Below are positions 1-9,075 of a stretch of 64,000 bases of DNA, in pieces. Under the pieces are notes generated by a model. The model saw nothing but the letters and a program-made list of their open reading frames with translations, was not told the DNA's origin and searched no databases. Made by a program: the position numbers and the translations under genes. The first letter of the stretch is position 1. The number at the start of each line of letters is the position of its first letter. The stretch covers positions 62,001-126,000 of the forward strand of contig NZ_JAHLQL010000005.1 in the NCBI RefSeq assembly GCF_018919175.1. Direction: 5' to 3'. Source of the DNA: Clostridium simiarum. Its GTDB lineage: Bacteria; Bacillota; Clostridia; Clostridiales; Clostridiaceae.

Positions 1-363
1 TTCTCCATATATAAGGGTTGGAGTAGAGATATTAATTTGTATGCCCATGTTGGAAAAATTAGTACTTGCATTAGCTGTGAGCATATTAGAAAGTTCTGAT
101 ATTGCACTTTGAGCCATATCATCTAATTCCGTTACTGGAAATCCCATCATCATTGTGGAGGCAATCTTTTTTGCACTTTCTGTATCTAATGTATATATTA
201 CATTCCCTTTAACATCTCCTATAATACCTAAACTTATAGTAACTCCTGTAGCTTTTATTTCTTGTCTAACCTCTAGAGAATTCTTTTTTATATCGCTAAA
301 ACCTATTTGAGGCATTATGCTAAAAAAAGCTTCTATGAAAGGGTTTATATGTTTTACATCCAT
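1..363 (-). CDS. CheX-like chemotaxis phosphatase, 3' end outside window
   Basis: Reading the minus strand from an ATG at 363 gives an open frame running off the left edge, so only about the first 121 residues are present. The visible protein has the CheX/CheC look: an N-terminal MDVKHINPFIEAF, a central D-x3-E-x2-N pattern (helix containing SELSNML) and alternating hydrophobic strands. Known members dephosphorylate CheY or act as stand-alone phosphatases. It starts 2 bases after the stop of the REC-CheX gene at 366-1217, so the two are almost certainly co-transcribed. Family call is good; whether this copy is catalytically active cannot be shown, because the second E-x2-N motif lies outside the window. 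Confidence 0.75.
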   Translation of the reverse strand, partial: MDVKHINPFIEAFFSIMPQIGFSDIKKNSLEVRQEIKATGVTISLGIIGDVKGNVIYTLDTESAKKIASTMMMGFPVTELDDMAQSAISELSNMLTANASTNFSNMGIQINISTPTLIYGE

Positions 364-365
364 AA

Positions 366-1217
366 CTACTCACCCCTTTTAAAGCCAATATTAATATATA
401 CTTGTCCAAAATCTGTATCTATCTCTACTGCTAATCCTTCTATCATTGCTTGAGATATATTTAAGCATTTTCCATAAAATATAGTAGGTGGTGCTACCCT
501 TAATCCAAATACTTTATTTTTTCTATTTATCATAGAACACGCATTTCCAGATATTATATTGGCAACTTCTCCTATAATATTTAAGGTTTCCTCTAAACTT
601 TTAGGCTCTCTTCTTAACATGACTTTGGCCATATTATGCGCTGTTTCTTGAGATAAATCCAGTATCATACGACCTGAATAATTTCCTATTATACCAACAA
701 CTACAGATATTCCCCTAGAAGATTCAATTGCCTTTGCTTTATAATCCTCTCCAAAATGAGCTATAGTCTTAGTGAACTTGTTTAATCCATCTGCGAAGGC
801 TTCTTTAAAGTAAACAAAATATATGCTTTGTAACTCTTCATACAACTTCTCTGAAAAAACTACTCTTTCAATTTCTTTTAAAAGCTCTTCTGGATCTATA
901 GGTTTTTGTATGTATCCTGAAACTTTATTATCCTTAGCTTTTTTTACTATTTCTTCATCCATCATTGAACTAACTACTATGACTTTTATAGAGCCATCTA
1001 TTTCATGAATAGCATTAGTACATTCAATTCCATCTGTACCTGGAAGAGTCATATCCATGGTGACTAAATTCGGTCTAGTTTCTTTAACTATTTCTTTAAC
1101 TTCTTCTAAGCTTCCAGCTTCTCCAACTACATCATATCCATTTTCCTCCAGTATATCCCTTATGATACTTATGGAAAATGGAGAATCATCCACTATTACT
1201 ACTTTTACTTTTTCCAT
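366..1217 (-). CDS. Response regulator with C-terminal CheX-like domain
   Basis: About 283 residues. An N-terminal REC domain (VVIVDDSP, phospho-acceptor D in VTMDMTLPG, conserved K in YIQKPIDP) is followed by a short linker and a CheX/CheC-like domain with an E-x2-N motif (GEVANIISGNA). The frame opens at 1235, but the sequence AAGGGTGG lies 5 nt before the internal ATG at 1217 and nothing resembling a ribosome site precedes the upstream ATG, so I place the start at 1217. The arrangement suggests a self-contained phosphorylation and dephosphorylation module feeding chemotaxis or motility, with the CheX gene directly downstream. Function of the fusion is inference. Confidence 0.8.
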   Translation of the reverse strand: MEKVKVVIVDDSPFSISIIRDILEENGYDVVGEAGSLEEVKEIVKETRPNLVTMDMTLPGTDGIECTNAIHEIDGSIKVIVVSSMMDEEIVKKAKDNKVSGYIQKPIDPEELLKEIERVVFSEKLYEELQSIYFVYFKEAFADGLNKFTKTIAHFGEDYKAKAIESSRGISVVVGIIGNYSGRMILDLSQETAHNMAKVMLRREPKSLEETLNIIGEVANIISGNACSMINRKNKVFGLRVAPPTIFYGKCLNISQAMIEGLAVEIDTDFGQVYINIGFKRGE

Positions 1218-1581
1218 ATTAACCACCCTTTTCATTAGTAATGATCTTTATTATTAAAACTTATGTCATTTTATACATTTAGTAATATATCCATTCTACA
1301 TCATATACCTCAAAAAATAAATGAAATATTATAATTTCAATGTAATCTTTAGCAAATTTAGATAAATCTTTTAATAAATATAACTTCCATTACTGATTTA
1401 TAAATTTTAACAGGAATATATTATTTGTTAAATTTTTCATATACTTGGTTTGAATTTTCAGAAATATGCTATAATATCACTAAGAAAATTTGTATATTAT
1501 AGTAGACTATAATTTCTATCAATCATATTATTTAGTATAAGAGTTTATATTCAATGTTACTTTTATATCGGGGGGATAAAA
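1218..1581. other. Divergent intergenic region
   Basis: AT-rich spacer between the REC-CheX gene (minus) and the diguanylate cyclase (plus). No convincing small gene. It must hold both promoters; on the plus strand TATAAT-like strings occur around 1470 and 1507, but no clean -35/-10 pair stands out. Confidence 0.4.
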
Positions 1582-3822
1582 TTGAATAGTATATTAGATG
1601 AATATAATGAAATTCTCTCTGCATATTCTAATTTAATAGATTTAGTGGACTCCTTAAATGATATCTCTGAGGAGGTTGAAAGAATTAAACCACTTCATTC
1701 ACTAGAACTTTCTAAAAAGGCTTATGAAATAGCATTTAAGGAAGATTATAAAGATGGTATATGTAGAAGTATATTTAGGATGGGCCGTAGCCAATGGCTT
1801 TTAGGTAATTTAGATCAATCAGTAACCTTACTTATGGAATCTTTAGATATAAGTAAGGACTTTAATATTGCAAATTATGAAGTAGATATATTGAGGACCT
1901 TAGGAAATGTAAATATAAACCTTCAAATATACGATAGAGCCTTAAATTACTATATGAAAGGTCTTAAGATTCTAAAAAACTCTCCTAATCCCTTCATAGA
2001 AGCAGCTATATTAAACAATATAGGGGAAATATATAGAGAATTAAATGATTATGATACAGCTCTAGAATATTACACTAAAAGTAAAAATATTTACAATAGC
2101 TTAGAAGGTGAATATCTTATATCTATTCCTATTTTAAATATGGCATCAATATATTACTCTCTAGAAGAATATGATCTAGCCATGGAAAATAACGAAATAA
2201 GTCTTAGCATATGTAAAAATTCAAAAGATAAAATAGTAGAAAGCTATACACTTCACCAGTTAGGTAAAGTATATTTTAAGCTTGGTGAAAAAGAAAAGGC
2301 TAAGGATTTCCTAGATGAAAGTCTAAAAATTTCTGAGGAATTAGGAGACAAGTTCCATGAAATTGACATATTAATTGATGTACACAATTTATTTTTATCA
2401 GAAAATCTTTCGGAAAAAGCGCTTAAATCTTTAAATAGAGCACTTGAGCTTGCCGAGGAAATAAACACCAAATCTGTTATGGCTAAAGTTTATTCTCATC
2501 TAGCTACAACCTATGAAAAAATGAAAAATTGCGAGAAAACCTTGTATTATTATAAAAAATACCACAATACAGAGGTTCAATCTAATAACAACAACTTAGA
2601 ACAAAAACTAAGGAGTATAACCTTACAACTTACAATTGAACAATCCCTTCAAGAAAAAGAAATATACCATTTAACTAATATCACTTTAAAACAAAAAACT
2701 GAAGAACTTGAAAATAAAACAAAGGAATTAAGTGAATCTTATAAGAACATCCAAATTATAAGCGATATAGGTCAAAGTATAACCTCTACATTAAATTTAG
2801 AGAAAATATTAATACGAGTTTACGAAAGCATAAATACTCTAATAGATGCAACATCTTTTGGTATAGGACTATATGATGATAAAACAAATGAAGTACACTT
2901 TAAATTATATATAGAAGACTCCACAGAAATCCCTGAGTTTTCTATACCTCTTACCAGTAAAAGTAGCTGGGCTACATGGTGCTTATTAAATCGTAAAGAG
3001 ATTATGATAAACGATGTAGAGAATCAATATTCTCTATATTTAAAAGAAAGAAAAAATACTATAGGTAAGAAAATGGAATCTTTAATTTATTGCCCTCTTA
3101 TTGTGGAGGATAAAGTTCTAGGAGTTATGACAGTACAAAGCATTAACAAAAATGCCTATAATAAATATAATTTTGATATGGTAAAAGCCCTTGCCTCTTA
3201 TATTGCCATTGCAATAAATAATGCTAATGAGTCAGAAAAACTTCAAGAAGAAATAAAAATAAGAGAAAAAGCTCAACGTGAATTAGAAAAATTAAATAAG
3301 GAACTTGTCATACTATCAGAAATAGATGGTCTAACAGGAGTTCCTAATAGAAGAAGATTTGATGAATGTTTTAATATAGAATGGAACAAATCAGAGGTTT
3401 ATTCTGATCCAATCTCTCTCCTTCTTATAGATATTGATTATTTCAAAGAATATAACGACCACTATGGTCATTTAGCTGGTGATGAGGTTATAAAAACCAT
3501 AGCTGAAGCTCTAAATAATGTTGTAAAAAGATCAACAGATTTTTTCGCTCGCTACGGAGGAGATGAATTCGTGGCTGTTTTACCTAATACAAATTCAAAA
3601 GGAGCTTTAACTGTGGCTAAAGAAATGAAAGAAGCAGTAGCAAAACTAAACATTCCTCATGAATTTTCTCCATTAATAAATCGTATTACTATAACTATTG
3701 GGGTATCTTCCATGATACCAAGCTCAAATTTAACTAAAGAAAATCTTATAAATGATTCAGATATGGCTCTATATTACGCCAAAAAGCAAGGTAGAGATAG
3801 GATAGAGTTCTTATCTAAATAA
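1582..3822 (+). CDS. TPR-GAF-GGDEF diguanylate cyclase
   Basis: 746 residues starting at TTG, preceded by a very G-rich ribosome site (GGGGGG at 1570-1575). The first 350 residues are tetratricopeptide repeats (several copies of the GN-x3-A-x-EYY pattern), then a coiled coil, a GAF domain at about 400-545, another coiled coil and a C-terminal GGDEF domain. The active site RYGGDEF is intact near residue 657, and the upstream inhibitory I-site RxxD (RSTD) sits exactly 5 residues before GGDEF, so product inhibition by c-di-GMP is expected. No membrane segment is visible, so it is probably cytosolic and senses a protein partner through the TPRs or a small ligand through GAF. Confidence 0.9.
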   Translation: MNSILDEYNEILSAYSNLIDLVDSLNDISEEVERIKPLHSLELSKKAYEIAFKEDYKDGICRSIFRMGRSQWLLGNLDQSVTLLMESLDISKDFNIANYEVDILRTLGNVNINLQIYDRALNYYMKGLKILKNSPNPFIEAAILNNIGEIYRELNDYDTALEYYTKSKNIYNSLEGEYLISIPILNMASIYYSLEEYDLAMENNEISLSICKNSKDKIVESYTLHQLGKVYFKLGEKEKAKDFLDESLKISEELGDKFHEIDILIDVHNLFLSENLSEKALKSLNRALELAEEINTKSVMAKVYSHLATTYEKMKNCEKTLYYYKKYHNTEVQSNNNNLEQKLRSITLQLTIEQSLQEKEIYHLTNITLKQKTEELENKTKELSESYKNIQIISDIGQSITSTLNLEKILIRVYESINTLIDATSFGIGLYDDKTNEVHFKLYIEDSTEIPEFSIPLTSKSSWATWCLLNRKEIMINDVENQYSLYLKERKNTIGKKMESLIYCPLIVEDKVLGVMTVQSINKNAYNKYNFDMVKALASYIAIAINNANESEKLQEEIKIREKAQRELEKLNKELVILSEIDGLTGVPNRRRFDECFNIEWNKSEVYSDPISLLLIDIDYFKEYNDHYGHLAGDEVIKTIAEALNNVVKRSTDFFARYGGDEFVAVLPNTNSKGALTVAKEMKEAVAKLNIPHEFSPLINRITITIGVSSMIPSSNLTKENLINDSDMALYYAKKQGRDRIEFLSK

Positions 3823-3857
3823 ATTCTAATAAATATTAATTGAAATGAAAAATAAAT

Positions 3858-3899
3858 AAGGAAGCTTTTATAAAGTATAATCTTTCTAAAAGCTTCCTT
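3858..3899. terminator. Hairpin after diguanylate cyclase
   Basis: Inverted repeat AAGGAAGCTTTTA / TAAAAGCTTCCTT with a 16-nt loop, 36 nt after the stop at 3822. The T-run is poor on both strands, so termination strength is uncertain. Confidence 0.55.
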
Positions 3900-3923
3900 A
3901 AGATTTCTGCTGTCTGCATGCTT

Positions 3924-3953
3924 GTTCATCTCTATAAAATATTCGAGATGAAC
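3924..3953. repeat. Intergenic hairpin GTTCATCTC/GAGATGAAC
   Basis: A 9-bp perfect inverted repeat with a 12-nt AT-rich loop, followed at 3976-3999 by a second 7-bp inverted repeat (CTTATGC/GCATAAG). They lie between the cyclase terminator and the 6S RNA terminator. No function assigned. Confidence 0.4.
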
Positions 3954-4028
3954 ATATAAAAAAACTACCACAGACTTATGCATTTTAATTAGCATAAGTT
4001 ATGTAATAGTTTTAGTGATTCTGTCCTT

Positions 4029-4053
4029 TAAAAAAACACCTTTTACTTGGTGT
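4029..4053 (-). terminator. Rho-independent terminator of the tRNA-6S transcript
   Basis: On the minus strand ACACC and GGTGT form a stem with an 8-nt loop followed by seven Ts. It lies just downstream of the 6S RNA. Confidence 0.7.
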
Positions 4054-4065
4054 CTTTAATTGTAA

Positions 4066-4258
4066 AAATATAATCCAAAATACCGTTGCTCTACTTTTGA
4101 CACCTATGTCTCCATAGGTGGGTGTCCTCACAGTAGCTTCTATCGCTCTCCATGCCATCTAAGGGTCTCACAGGAAAGTACATATCCACTTCTAGATTTT
4201 GAACTCCCGTAGTTATAATGTAGGTTCAAAACATAGAGCTTATCGAATATTCCAGAAA
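4066..4258 (-). ncRNA. ssrS: 6S RNA
   Basis: The minus strand of this gene-free stretch folds as a long, imperfect rod. The terminal arms TCTGGAATA near 4248-4256 and GGTATTTTGGA at 4074-4084 pair over about 9 bp and resemble the closing stem of E. coli 6S RNA (CTGAGATGTTCG at the 5' end, CATCTCGGAGA at the 3' end). Internal pairings include GTTTTGAAC with GTTCAAAA and ACACCTATG with CATAGGTGT. 6S RNA mimics an open promoter and sequesters the housekeeping RNA polymerase holoenzyme in slow growth. It begins about 4 nt after the CCA of tRNA-Leu and ends before a terminator. Ends are approximate; a covariance-model search (RF00013) would settle it. Confidence 0.75.
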
Positions 4259-4262
4259 ATTA

Positions 4263-4344
4263 TGGTGCGAAAGATGGGACTTGAACCCACACGGTCTCCC
4301 ACACGCCCCTCAAACGTGCGCGTCTGCCATTCCGCCACTCTCGC
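4263..4344 (-). tRNA. tRNA-Leu (anticodon GAG)
   Basis: Minus strand, 82 nt with encoded CCA. Acceptor GCGAGAG pairs with CTTTCGC; anticodon stem CACGT/GCGTG frames loop TTGAGGG, giving GAG; a short variable arm follows and the T-arm is GTGGG TTCAAGT CCCAT. Long variable region and G1-C72 fit a class II leucine tRNA. Confidence 0.93.
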
Positions 4345-4383
4345 ATAAAAGCAAATATAAAATATATTTACTTAACGATTTAT

Positions 4384-4412
4384 ATTATATCAGCAATAAA
4401 AACTATAATCAA
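4384..4412 (-). promoter_or_regulatory. SigA-type promoter for tRNA-Leu and 6S RNA
   Basis: Minus strand TTGATT (4407-4412), 17-nt spacer, TATAAT (4384-4389). It predicts a start near 4377, about 33 nt before the tRNA. No separate promoter is evident for 6S RNA, which starts right after the tRNA. Confidence 0.75.
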
Positions 4413-4568
4413 GAATATTTTTAAATACAAATTTTGTAAAATTTTTCAAATAGTTATGATTATATTTAAAAGTAATAAATTATTAAGGATATTTTAATAA
4501 TTTTTCACTATATAGGTTTTTTATCTATGCTATAATTGATTTATCATTAGTTTATGCGAGGAGTTTGT

Positions 4569-6428
4569 ATGATATATTACACTAAAAATTCAAAAAAACA
4601 TAATTTATTAAATTCTATTAAAAGTTCTTTTAACAAAATAGTAGGAAATAAGCTATTTTTATACACCTACATATTTATTCTTTTAAAATCTATATTGTTT
4701 ATATTATTAATTTCCCATGACAAAGCAAATGGTATAGTTCCTATTAGAATATTTTATAGTGTTCCCCCTTTTCTTCTATACCTTAGTTTTGTGGCTGTTG
4801 TAGTTTCATTTGGTTTCTTATTTAAAGGAAAGGCTCAAATGGTATTATTTTGGATTATTAATTTATTTATAACCGCCCTATATATTTTTGATATTTGGTA
4901 TTTTAGAAGTAACAGCGCATTTTTAAATATTCACATGTTCAAAATGACTTCCAATCTTGAAAACTTAGGAAGTAGTATTATTTCAATGGTACGTCTAGTA
5001 GATATTTTATTTATTATAGATTTAATACTTCAAATACCCTTATCAATTAAGCTAAAAGAAAAATTTAAAGATAATGAAAGATCTATATCAAGTTTTCTAT
5101 TGTTATTTGTAATTTCTACACTTTATATAACTTACGCTCATTATAAAATAGATATATTAAATAAAGGTTTTGAAAATCAAATGGTTTTCCAAAAAAGTTG
5201 GTCTCCAAATCAAAATATATCTAATTTAACTCCTATTGGGTATCATTTATTTGATACTTATTATTCTTATAAAGATAGTAAACCTTATGTTCTTTCTGAT
5301 AGTGAAAAGTCAGAAACAGAAAAATGGTTTAAAGATAACAAGGAAGTTTTACCTCCTAATGAGTATTCAGGAATTTTTAAAGGTAAGAATCTCTTATTGA
5401 TTCAGTGGGAATCTCTTGAAACCTTTGTTATAAATCAAAAGGTAGATAATCAAGAAATCACCCCTAATATGAATAACATTCTAAAAAATAGTATTTATTT
5501 TGATAATTTTTATGAACAAACCCATCATGGTACAAGTTCTGATGCGGAATTAATCACTCATACTTCAGTTTTTCCTGTAAGATCAGGAAGTACATTTTTT
5601 AGATATCCAAATAACACCTATAAAAATTCCTTTCCTAATATTATGAGTAAATTAGGATATACTACTTTAGCATCTCATCCTGATAAAGGTTCTTTTTGGA
5701 ATTGGATGCCTGCTTTAAAGTCTATAGGCTTTGAAAATGTTATGGATTCAAATGATTATAATGTTGATGAAGTACTTAACTTAGGACTAAGTGATAAAAG
5801 TTATTTAAATCAGTTTGCGGAAGTAATAAAGGATTTAAATACCCCATTTTTTGCATATACTGTAACATTAACTAGTCATACACCTTTTATTTTACCTGAA
5901 GAATATAGAGATCTTAATTTAAATGAAGGTTTAGCTAACTCAAAATTAGGTGGATATTTTCAAGGTATAAGATATACAGATAAATATATTGGTGAACTTT
6001 TAAATACCTTAGATGAGAATGGTATATTAGATAATACTGTAGTTGCAATTTATGGTGATCATGAGGGGGTTCATAAATTTTTTAATGACGAAATAGTTAA
6101 TTTACCTGATAAAGAAGATTGGTGGATTGAAAATCATAAAAAGGTTCCATTTATAATATACTCGAAAGATTTAGAGGGAAAAACAGTTTCAATTCATGGT
6201 GGACAAGCTGATACCTTCCCTACTTTAGCTTATCTATTTGGTGCTAATGAGGAAGACTTTACAACTAGTACAATGGGAAGGAATCTTCTTAATACCAATA
6301 AAGATTTTGTTATTCTTTCCGATAGGACATACTTAGGTAAAGATTCAAGTCCTAATGAGAAGGAAGAAATGCTTAAAAGTATAGAATTAAGTGATAAATT
6401 AATTCGAGCAAACTATTTTAAAAACTAG
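4569..6428 (+). CDS. LtaS-family membrane sulfatase (lipoteichoic acid synthase-like)
   Basis: 619 residues. Five hydrophobic segments occupy roughly residues 25-200, then an extracellular sulfatase-fold domain. Visible active-site elements are WESLE (metal-binding Glu), GTSSDAE with the nucleophilic Thr near residue 320, and YGDHEG near 495. Family members polymerise or transfer glycerol phosphate from phosphatidylglycerol onto lipoteichoic acid or related polymers. The frame opens at 4554, but GAGGAG at 4558-4563 is spaced 5 nt from the ATG at 4569, which I take as the start. An extended -10 (TGCTATAAT, 4528-4536) lies just upstream. A small membrane protein gene follows 11 nt downstream. 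Several paralogues are usual in clostridia, so the exact polymer is uncertain. Confidence 0.87.
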   Translation: MIYYTKNSKKHNLLNSIKSSFNKIVGNKLFLYTYIFILLKSILFILLISHDKANGIVPIRIFYSVPPFLLYLSFVAVVVSFGFLFKGKAQMVLFWIINLFITALYIFDIWYFRSNSAFLNIHMFKMTSNLENLGSSIISMVRLVDILFIIDLILQIPLSIKLKEKFKDNERSISSFLLLFVISTLYITYAHYKIDILNKGFENQMVFQKSWSPNQNISNLTPIGYHLFDTYYSYKDSKPYVLSDSEKSETEKWFKDNKEVLPPNEYSGIFKGKNLLLIQWESLETFVINQKVDNQEITPNMNNILKNSIYFDNFYEQTHHGTSSDAELITHTSVFPVRSGSTFFRYPNNTYKNSFPNIMSKLGYTTLASHPDKGSFWNWMPALKSIGFENVMDSNDYNVDEVLNLGLSDKSYLNQFAEVIKDLNTPFFAYTVTLTSHTPFILPEEYRDLNLNEGLANSKLGGYFQGIRYTDKYIGELLNTLDENGILDNTVVAIYGDHEGVHKFFNDEIVNLPDKEDWWIENHKKVPFIIYSKDLEGKTVSIHGGQADTFPTLAYLFGANEEDFTTSTMGRNLLNTNKDFVILSDRTYLGKDSSPNEKEEMLKSIELSDKLIRANYFKN

Positions 6429-6439
6429 GAGGGCTATCT

Positions 6440-6712
6440 TTGAATACATATATCTTTCATAAGTCTAATAGCAAATTACTACATTTTTTAATAGCATTAA
6501 ATTTTATTATACCAATATTATCTATTGAGGGCTTTCTCCCTTGGGTCATGTGTATATTTTCAATTTATAAATCCATAAATGCTTTAAATAAATATTCTAA
6601 GCCTACAATAAAAATAGTTAACTACTTAGTTCTTAATTTAATTATTGTAGTTTTATATAATTATATTGCTTCTATTGCAACATCTTATGTTTTGAATTTG
6701 TTTTTATCATAA
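6440..6712 (+). CDS. Small membrane protein, unknown function
   Basis: 90 residues from a TTG start with GGAGGG 7 nt upstream, 11 nt after the LtaS-like gene and followed by a terminator, so the pair forms a two-gene operon. Two or three hydrophobic segments (about residues 13-40 and 58-88) separated by a short basic stretch. I do not recognise a family. Position suggests an accessory to the teichoic acid enzyme, but that is only inference from linkage. Confidence 0.6.
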   Translation: MNTYIFHKSNSKLLHFLIALNFIIPILSIEGFLPWVMCIFSIYKSINALNKYSKPTIKIVNYLVLNLIIVVLYNYIASIATSYVLNLFLS

Positions 6713-6754
6713 CTTAAATAAAGAGAAGATAATTGCTTTAAATATAGTATTATA

Positions 6755-6804
6755 GATATAGGATAGTTAGTATAGATTACTAATAAGTCCTATATCTTTT
6801 TTTA
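6755..6804 (+). terminator. Rho-independent terminator
   Basis: AGATATAGGA / TCCTATATCT stem with inner TTAGTA/TACTAA pairing, then seven Ts. Ends the LtaS-like operon. Confidence 0.85.
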
Positions 6805-6851
6805 TATAATATATTTTCTAAGTAAAATTAGATAATAAACAAAGAAGATGC

Positions 6852-7021
6852 TTGTTGGTTGATGATAATGGACTGCCAATAATATCAGTAGCAAAATACC
6901 TAAAGTATATTGACAATAGTGAAGGAGTTTTAATACTCAAAAGACATATCGCTACTCTTTAAAACTATATTTTGAATACCTACAAGAAATAGATGTAGAT
7001 TATACAAATAGATATGCTTAG
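6852..7021 (+). pseudogene. Relic of a tyrosine recombinase (N-terminal part)
   Basis: Two plus-strand frames join into a recognisable N-terminal SAM-like domain of a phage/transposon integrase: first LLVDDNGLPIISVAKYLKYI, then after a frameshift near 6934 NTQKTYRYSLKLYFEYLQEI, ending at TAG. The pattern NT-x-KTY-x-YSLKLYFEYL is typical of these enzymes. There is no start with a ribosome site, no catalytic domain and a frameshift, so this is a decayed fragment. No terminal repeats of a mobile element are visible. Confidence 0.7.
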
Positions 7022-7084
7022 ATATGAACAATCACAAGTAACGGAACATATTTAAGAGCCTGTGAAAAAAATTTCATAATTAAC

Positions 7085-7133
7085 AAATTAAAAATAGTCT
7101 GTTATTTATCAATAACATAACTATTTTTAATTT
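7085..7133 (-). terminator. Terminator after acyl-ACP thioesterase gene
   Basis: Long AT-rich hairpin AAATTAAAAATAGT / ACTATTTTTAATTT with an inner TTAT/ATAA pairing, 17 nt beyond the stop of the minus-strand gene at 7150. Symmetric, so it could serve both strands. Confidence 0.65.
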
Positions 7134-7149
7134 AGTAGACAAATCCATC

Positions 7150-7899
7150 TTATTTTTTCTTCCATATGAATTGCAATTTTGTAAGAAGATTCCCGTTATT
7201 ACTTGTAATATTATGAATGGTAGTAATATCATTATTCTCATCATTAATTACTTCAGATGAAATATGTAGTGTATCTCCATCAGTTGTTTCCTTTTTAAAT
7301 AGTACTTTAATATTAAATAATTTATATTCATTTAATATAGTTCTTGGCAAAGTATCTGCTGCCATTTCCATATACTTTACATTATTAACATGCCCATTAG
7401 AATCTATATCACTATATCTAACAGGGTAGTCTTTTATATAGTCTTCTTTTTGAATTTTAGGAATATCATCTAAAAGCGGTACTTCATCTAATTCTCCATT
7501 AAGTCCATATATTTCGCTTTGATTAGAGGATATTCTCATAGGACGTCTTTTTTCAAAATCTATTAATATAGCTGTTGAAAAAACTTCACCTATAACTTTT
7601 CCTTCAGAGTTTTTTATAATATTTTGTCTATAACCATAGAACTTTTTGGTACCTAACACCTTAGTGTCAACAGTTATTGTATCTCTAAATTCAGGATATT
7701 CATATATAGTTATATCATACTTTAAAAGTACCCAAATACATTGATTGTGAACAAAACCCTCCTTAGTTTCTCCTAAATAATCAGACTGAGATATAACCAC
7801 ATCCCATAAGAAATCTACCAAAGATGAAAATTTGCATTTGTGCTCAGAATCAACATCAAAAATATTTATTTTGTATTCTTTTTTAAAAATATCATTCAA
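7150..7899 (-). CDS. Acyl-ACP thioesterase
   Basis: 249 residues, TTG start with GGAGG 8 nt upstream. Two hotdog domains: the N-terminal one carries WVLLKYDITIYEYP and the C-terminal one the diagnostic VRYSDIDSNGHVNNVKYMEM, which holds the catalytic Asn/His region of the plant FatA/FatB-like bacterial family. It hydrolyses acyl-ACP and so releases free fatty acids during fatty acid synthesis. Length matches bacterial members (about 245 residues). It is transcribed alone between two terminators. Confidence 0.88.
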   Translation of the reverse strand: MNDIFKKEYKINIFDVDSEHKCKFSSLVDFLWDVVISQSDYLGETKEGFVHNQCIWVLLKYDITIYEYPEFRDTITVDTKVLGTKKFYGYRQNIIKNSEGKVIGEVFSTAILIDFEKRRPMRISSNQSEIYGLNGELDEVPLLDDIPKIQKEDYIKDYPVRYSDIDSNGHVNNVKYMEMAADTLPRTILNEYKLFNIKVLFKKETTDGDTLHISSEVINDENNDITTIHNITSNNGNLLTKLQFIWKKK

Positions 7900-8049
7900 T
7901 TATATTTCCTCCTTTTATAAAGTTTGAATGTATTTTACATTCAATATTGTACCATAACTTTACAATTTCTAGAATATGGGCTAAGCATGAAATAAATATC
8001 TTATTGCTCATCTTAATCTAATCTTAGTTTCATTTGTTTTATTATACAC

Positions 8050-8099
8050 AAAAATACCCTACAGGGTAGACTTTTTTCAAGTATCTATCCCATAGGGTA
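8050..8099 (-). terminator. Terminator of the ABC importer operon
   Basis: Minus-strand hairpin pairing TACCCTA with TAGGGTA and the adjacent GGATAGA with TCTACC, followed by TTTTT. Lies between 7900 and 8280, a stretch that otherwise shows no gene. Confidence 0.75.
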
Positions 8100-8280
8100 C
8101 ATCTTAATTTTTAATAGAGTAGCTTTTTATTAGTAATTTTTATATTTCTTTATTAACATACTACACATGTGTAATATATTAAAATTAGTTGTTATTAACA
8201 CTTTTTATAAATTTGCTCTTCATAAATTGCTTATCTTCTCTTTATTATTACTACAATATTTAGTTAGATCTCTTTTAATA

Positions 8281-9075
8281 TTATGCTAAAAGCATACTAT
8301 CCTTTAACTCATTATGTGAAGCTATATTTCTAAATTCCTCTATAAGATTCTCTATGGTGAGATTTTTCTTAGCCTCTCCTTCTAAATCTATTTCTATATT
8401 TCCTTTATGCATAAGTATCAACCTATTTCCATAGGTTACTGCATGACTTAAATTATGAGTTATCATCATAGTGGTTATGCCTTTTTCTTTTATTATGCTT
8501 TCAGTAAGTTTTATTATATTTTCTGCTGTGTTAGGATCTAGCGCTGCCGTATGTTCATCTAATAATAGCAAATCAGGTTTAACCATGGTGGCCATTAATA
8601 GTGATAATGCTTGTCTTTGACCTCCTGAAAGTAATCCTACTTTTGAGTGAAGCATATTTTCTAATCCTAAATTTAATACTGAAAGCTCCTCTTTAAAATA
8701 TTTTTCCTTGTCCTTTTTTACACAAAAACCTAAACCAAAGCTTTTTCCTTTATTATAAGACATTGATAGATTTTCCATTATGGTCATAGAAGGAGATGTT
8801 CCTTTAGTTGGATCCTGATATACTCTTCCTATAAGCTTTCCCCTATTATAATCTTTGTACATAGTTATATCTTTACCTTTTAATTTTATAATGCCCTTAT
8901 CTGGCATTATGTTTCCTGATACTAAATTCATAAGAGTAGACTTACCTGCACCATTGCTTCCTATTACAGATACAAAGTCTCCTTCTTTTATATGAATACT
9001 AAAATTTTTAAATATATCCATTTCATTTACTGTACCTTTATTAAAGGTTTTAGTTATAGACTCTAAACTAAGCAT
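8281..9075 (-). CDS. ABC transporter ATP-binding protein
   Basis: 264 residues. Walker A GSNGAGKST, signature LLSGGQRQALSLL, Walker B LLLLDEHTA and the switch His in MITHN are all present. The frame extends to 9111, but GGAGG lies 9 nt before the ATG at 9075, giving MLSLESITKTFNKG, the usual start of this family; it overlaps the permease gene by 8 nt, typical of translational coupling. It energises the importer formed with the permease and binding protein. This is the ATPase type found with ABC_sub_bind (PF04392) systems, of which the streptococcal tryptophan importer TrpXYZ is one example. Substrate here is not known. Confidence 0.9.
   Translation of the reverse strand: MLSLESITKTFNKGTVNEMDIFKNFSIHIKEGDFVSVIGSNGAGKSTLMNLVSGNIMPDKGIIKLKGKDITMYKDYNRGKLIGRVYQDPTKGTSPSMTIMENLSMSYNKGKSFGLGFCVKKDKEKYFKEELSVLNLGLENMLHSKVGLLSGGQRQALSLLMATMVKPDLLLLDEHTAALDPNTAENIIKLTESIIKEKGITTMMITHNLSHAVTYGNRLILMHKGNIEIDLEGEAKKNLTIENLIEEFRNIASHNELKDSMLLA

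Noticed and set aside
3774..3995. 73-codon minus-strand open frame over the cyclase end
   Set aside because: Covers terminator hairpins and the cyclase 3' end, without a ribosome site.
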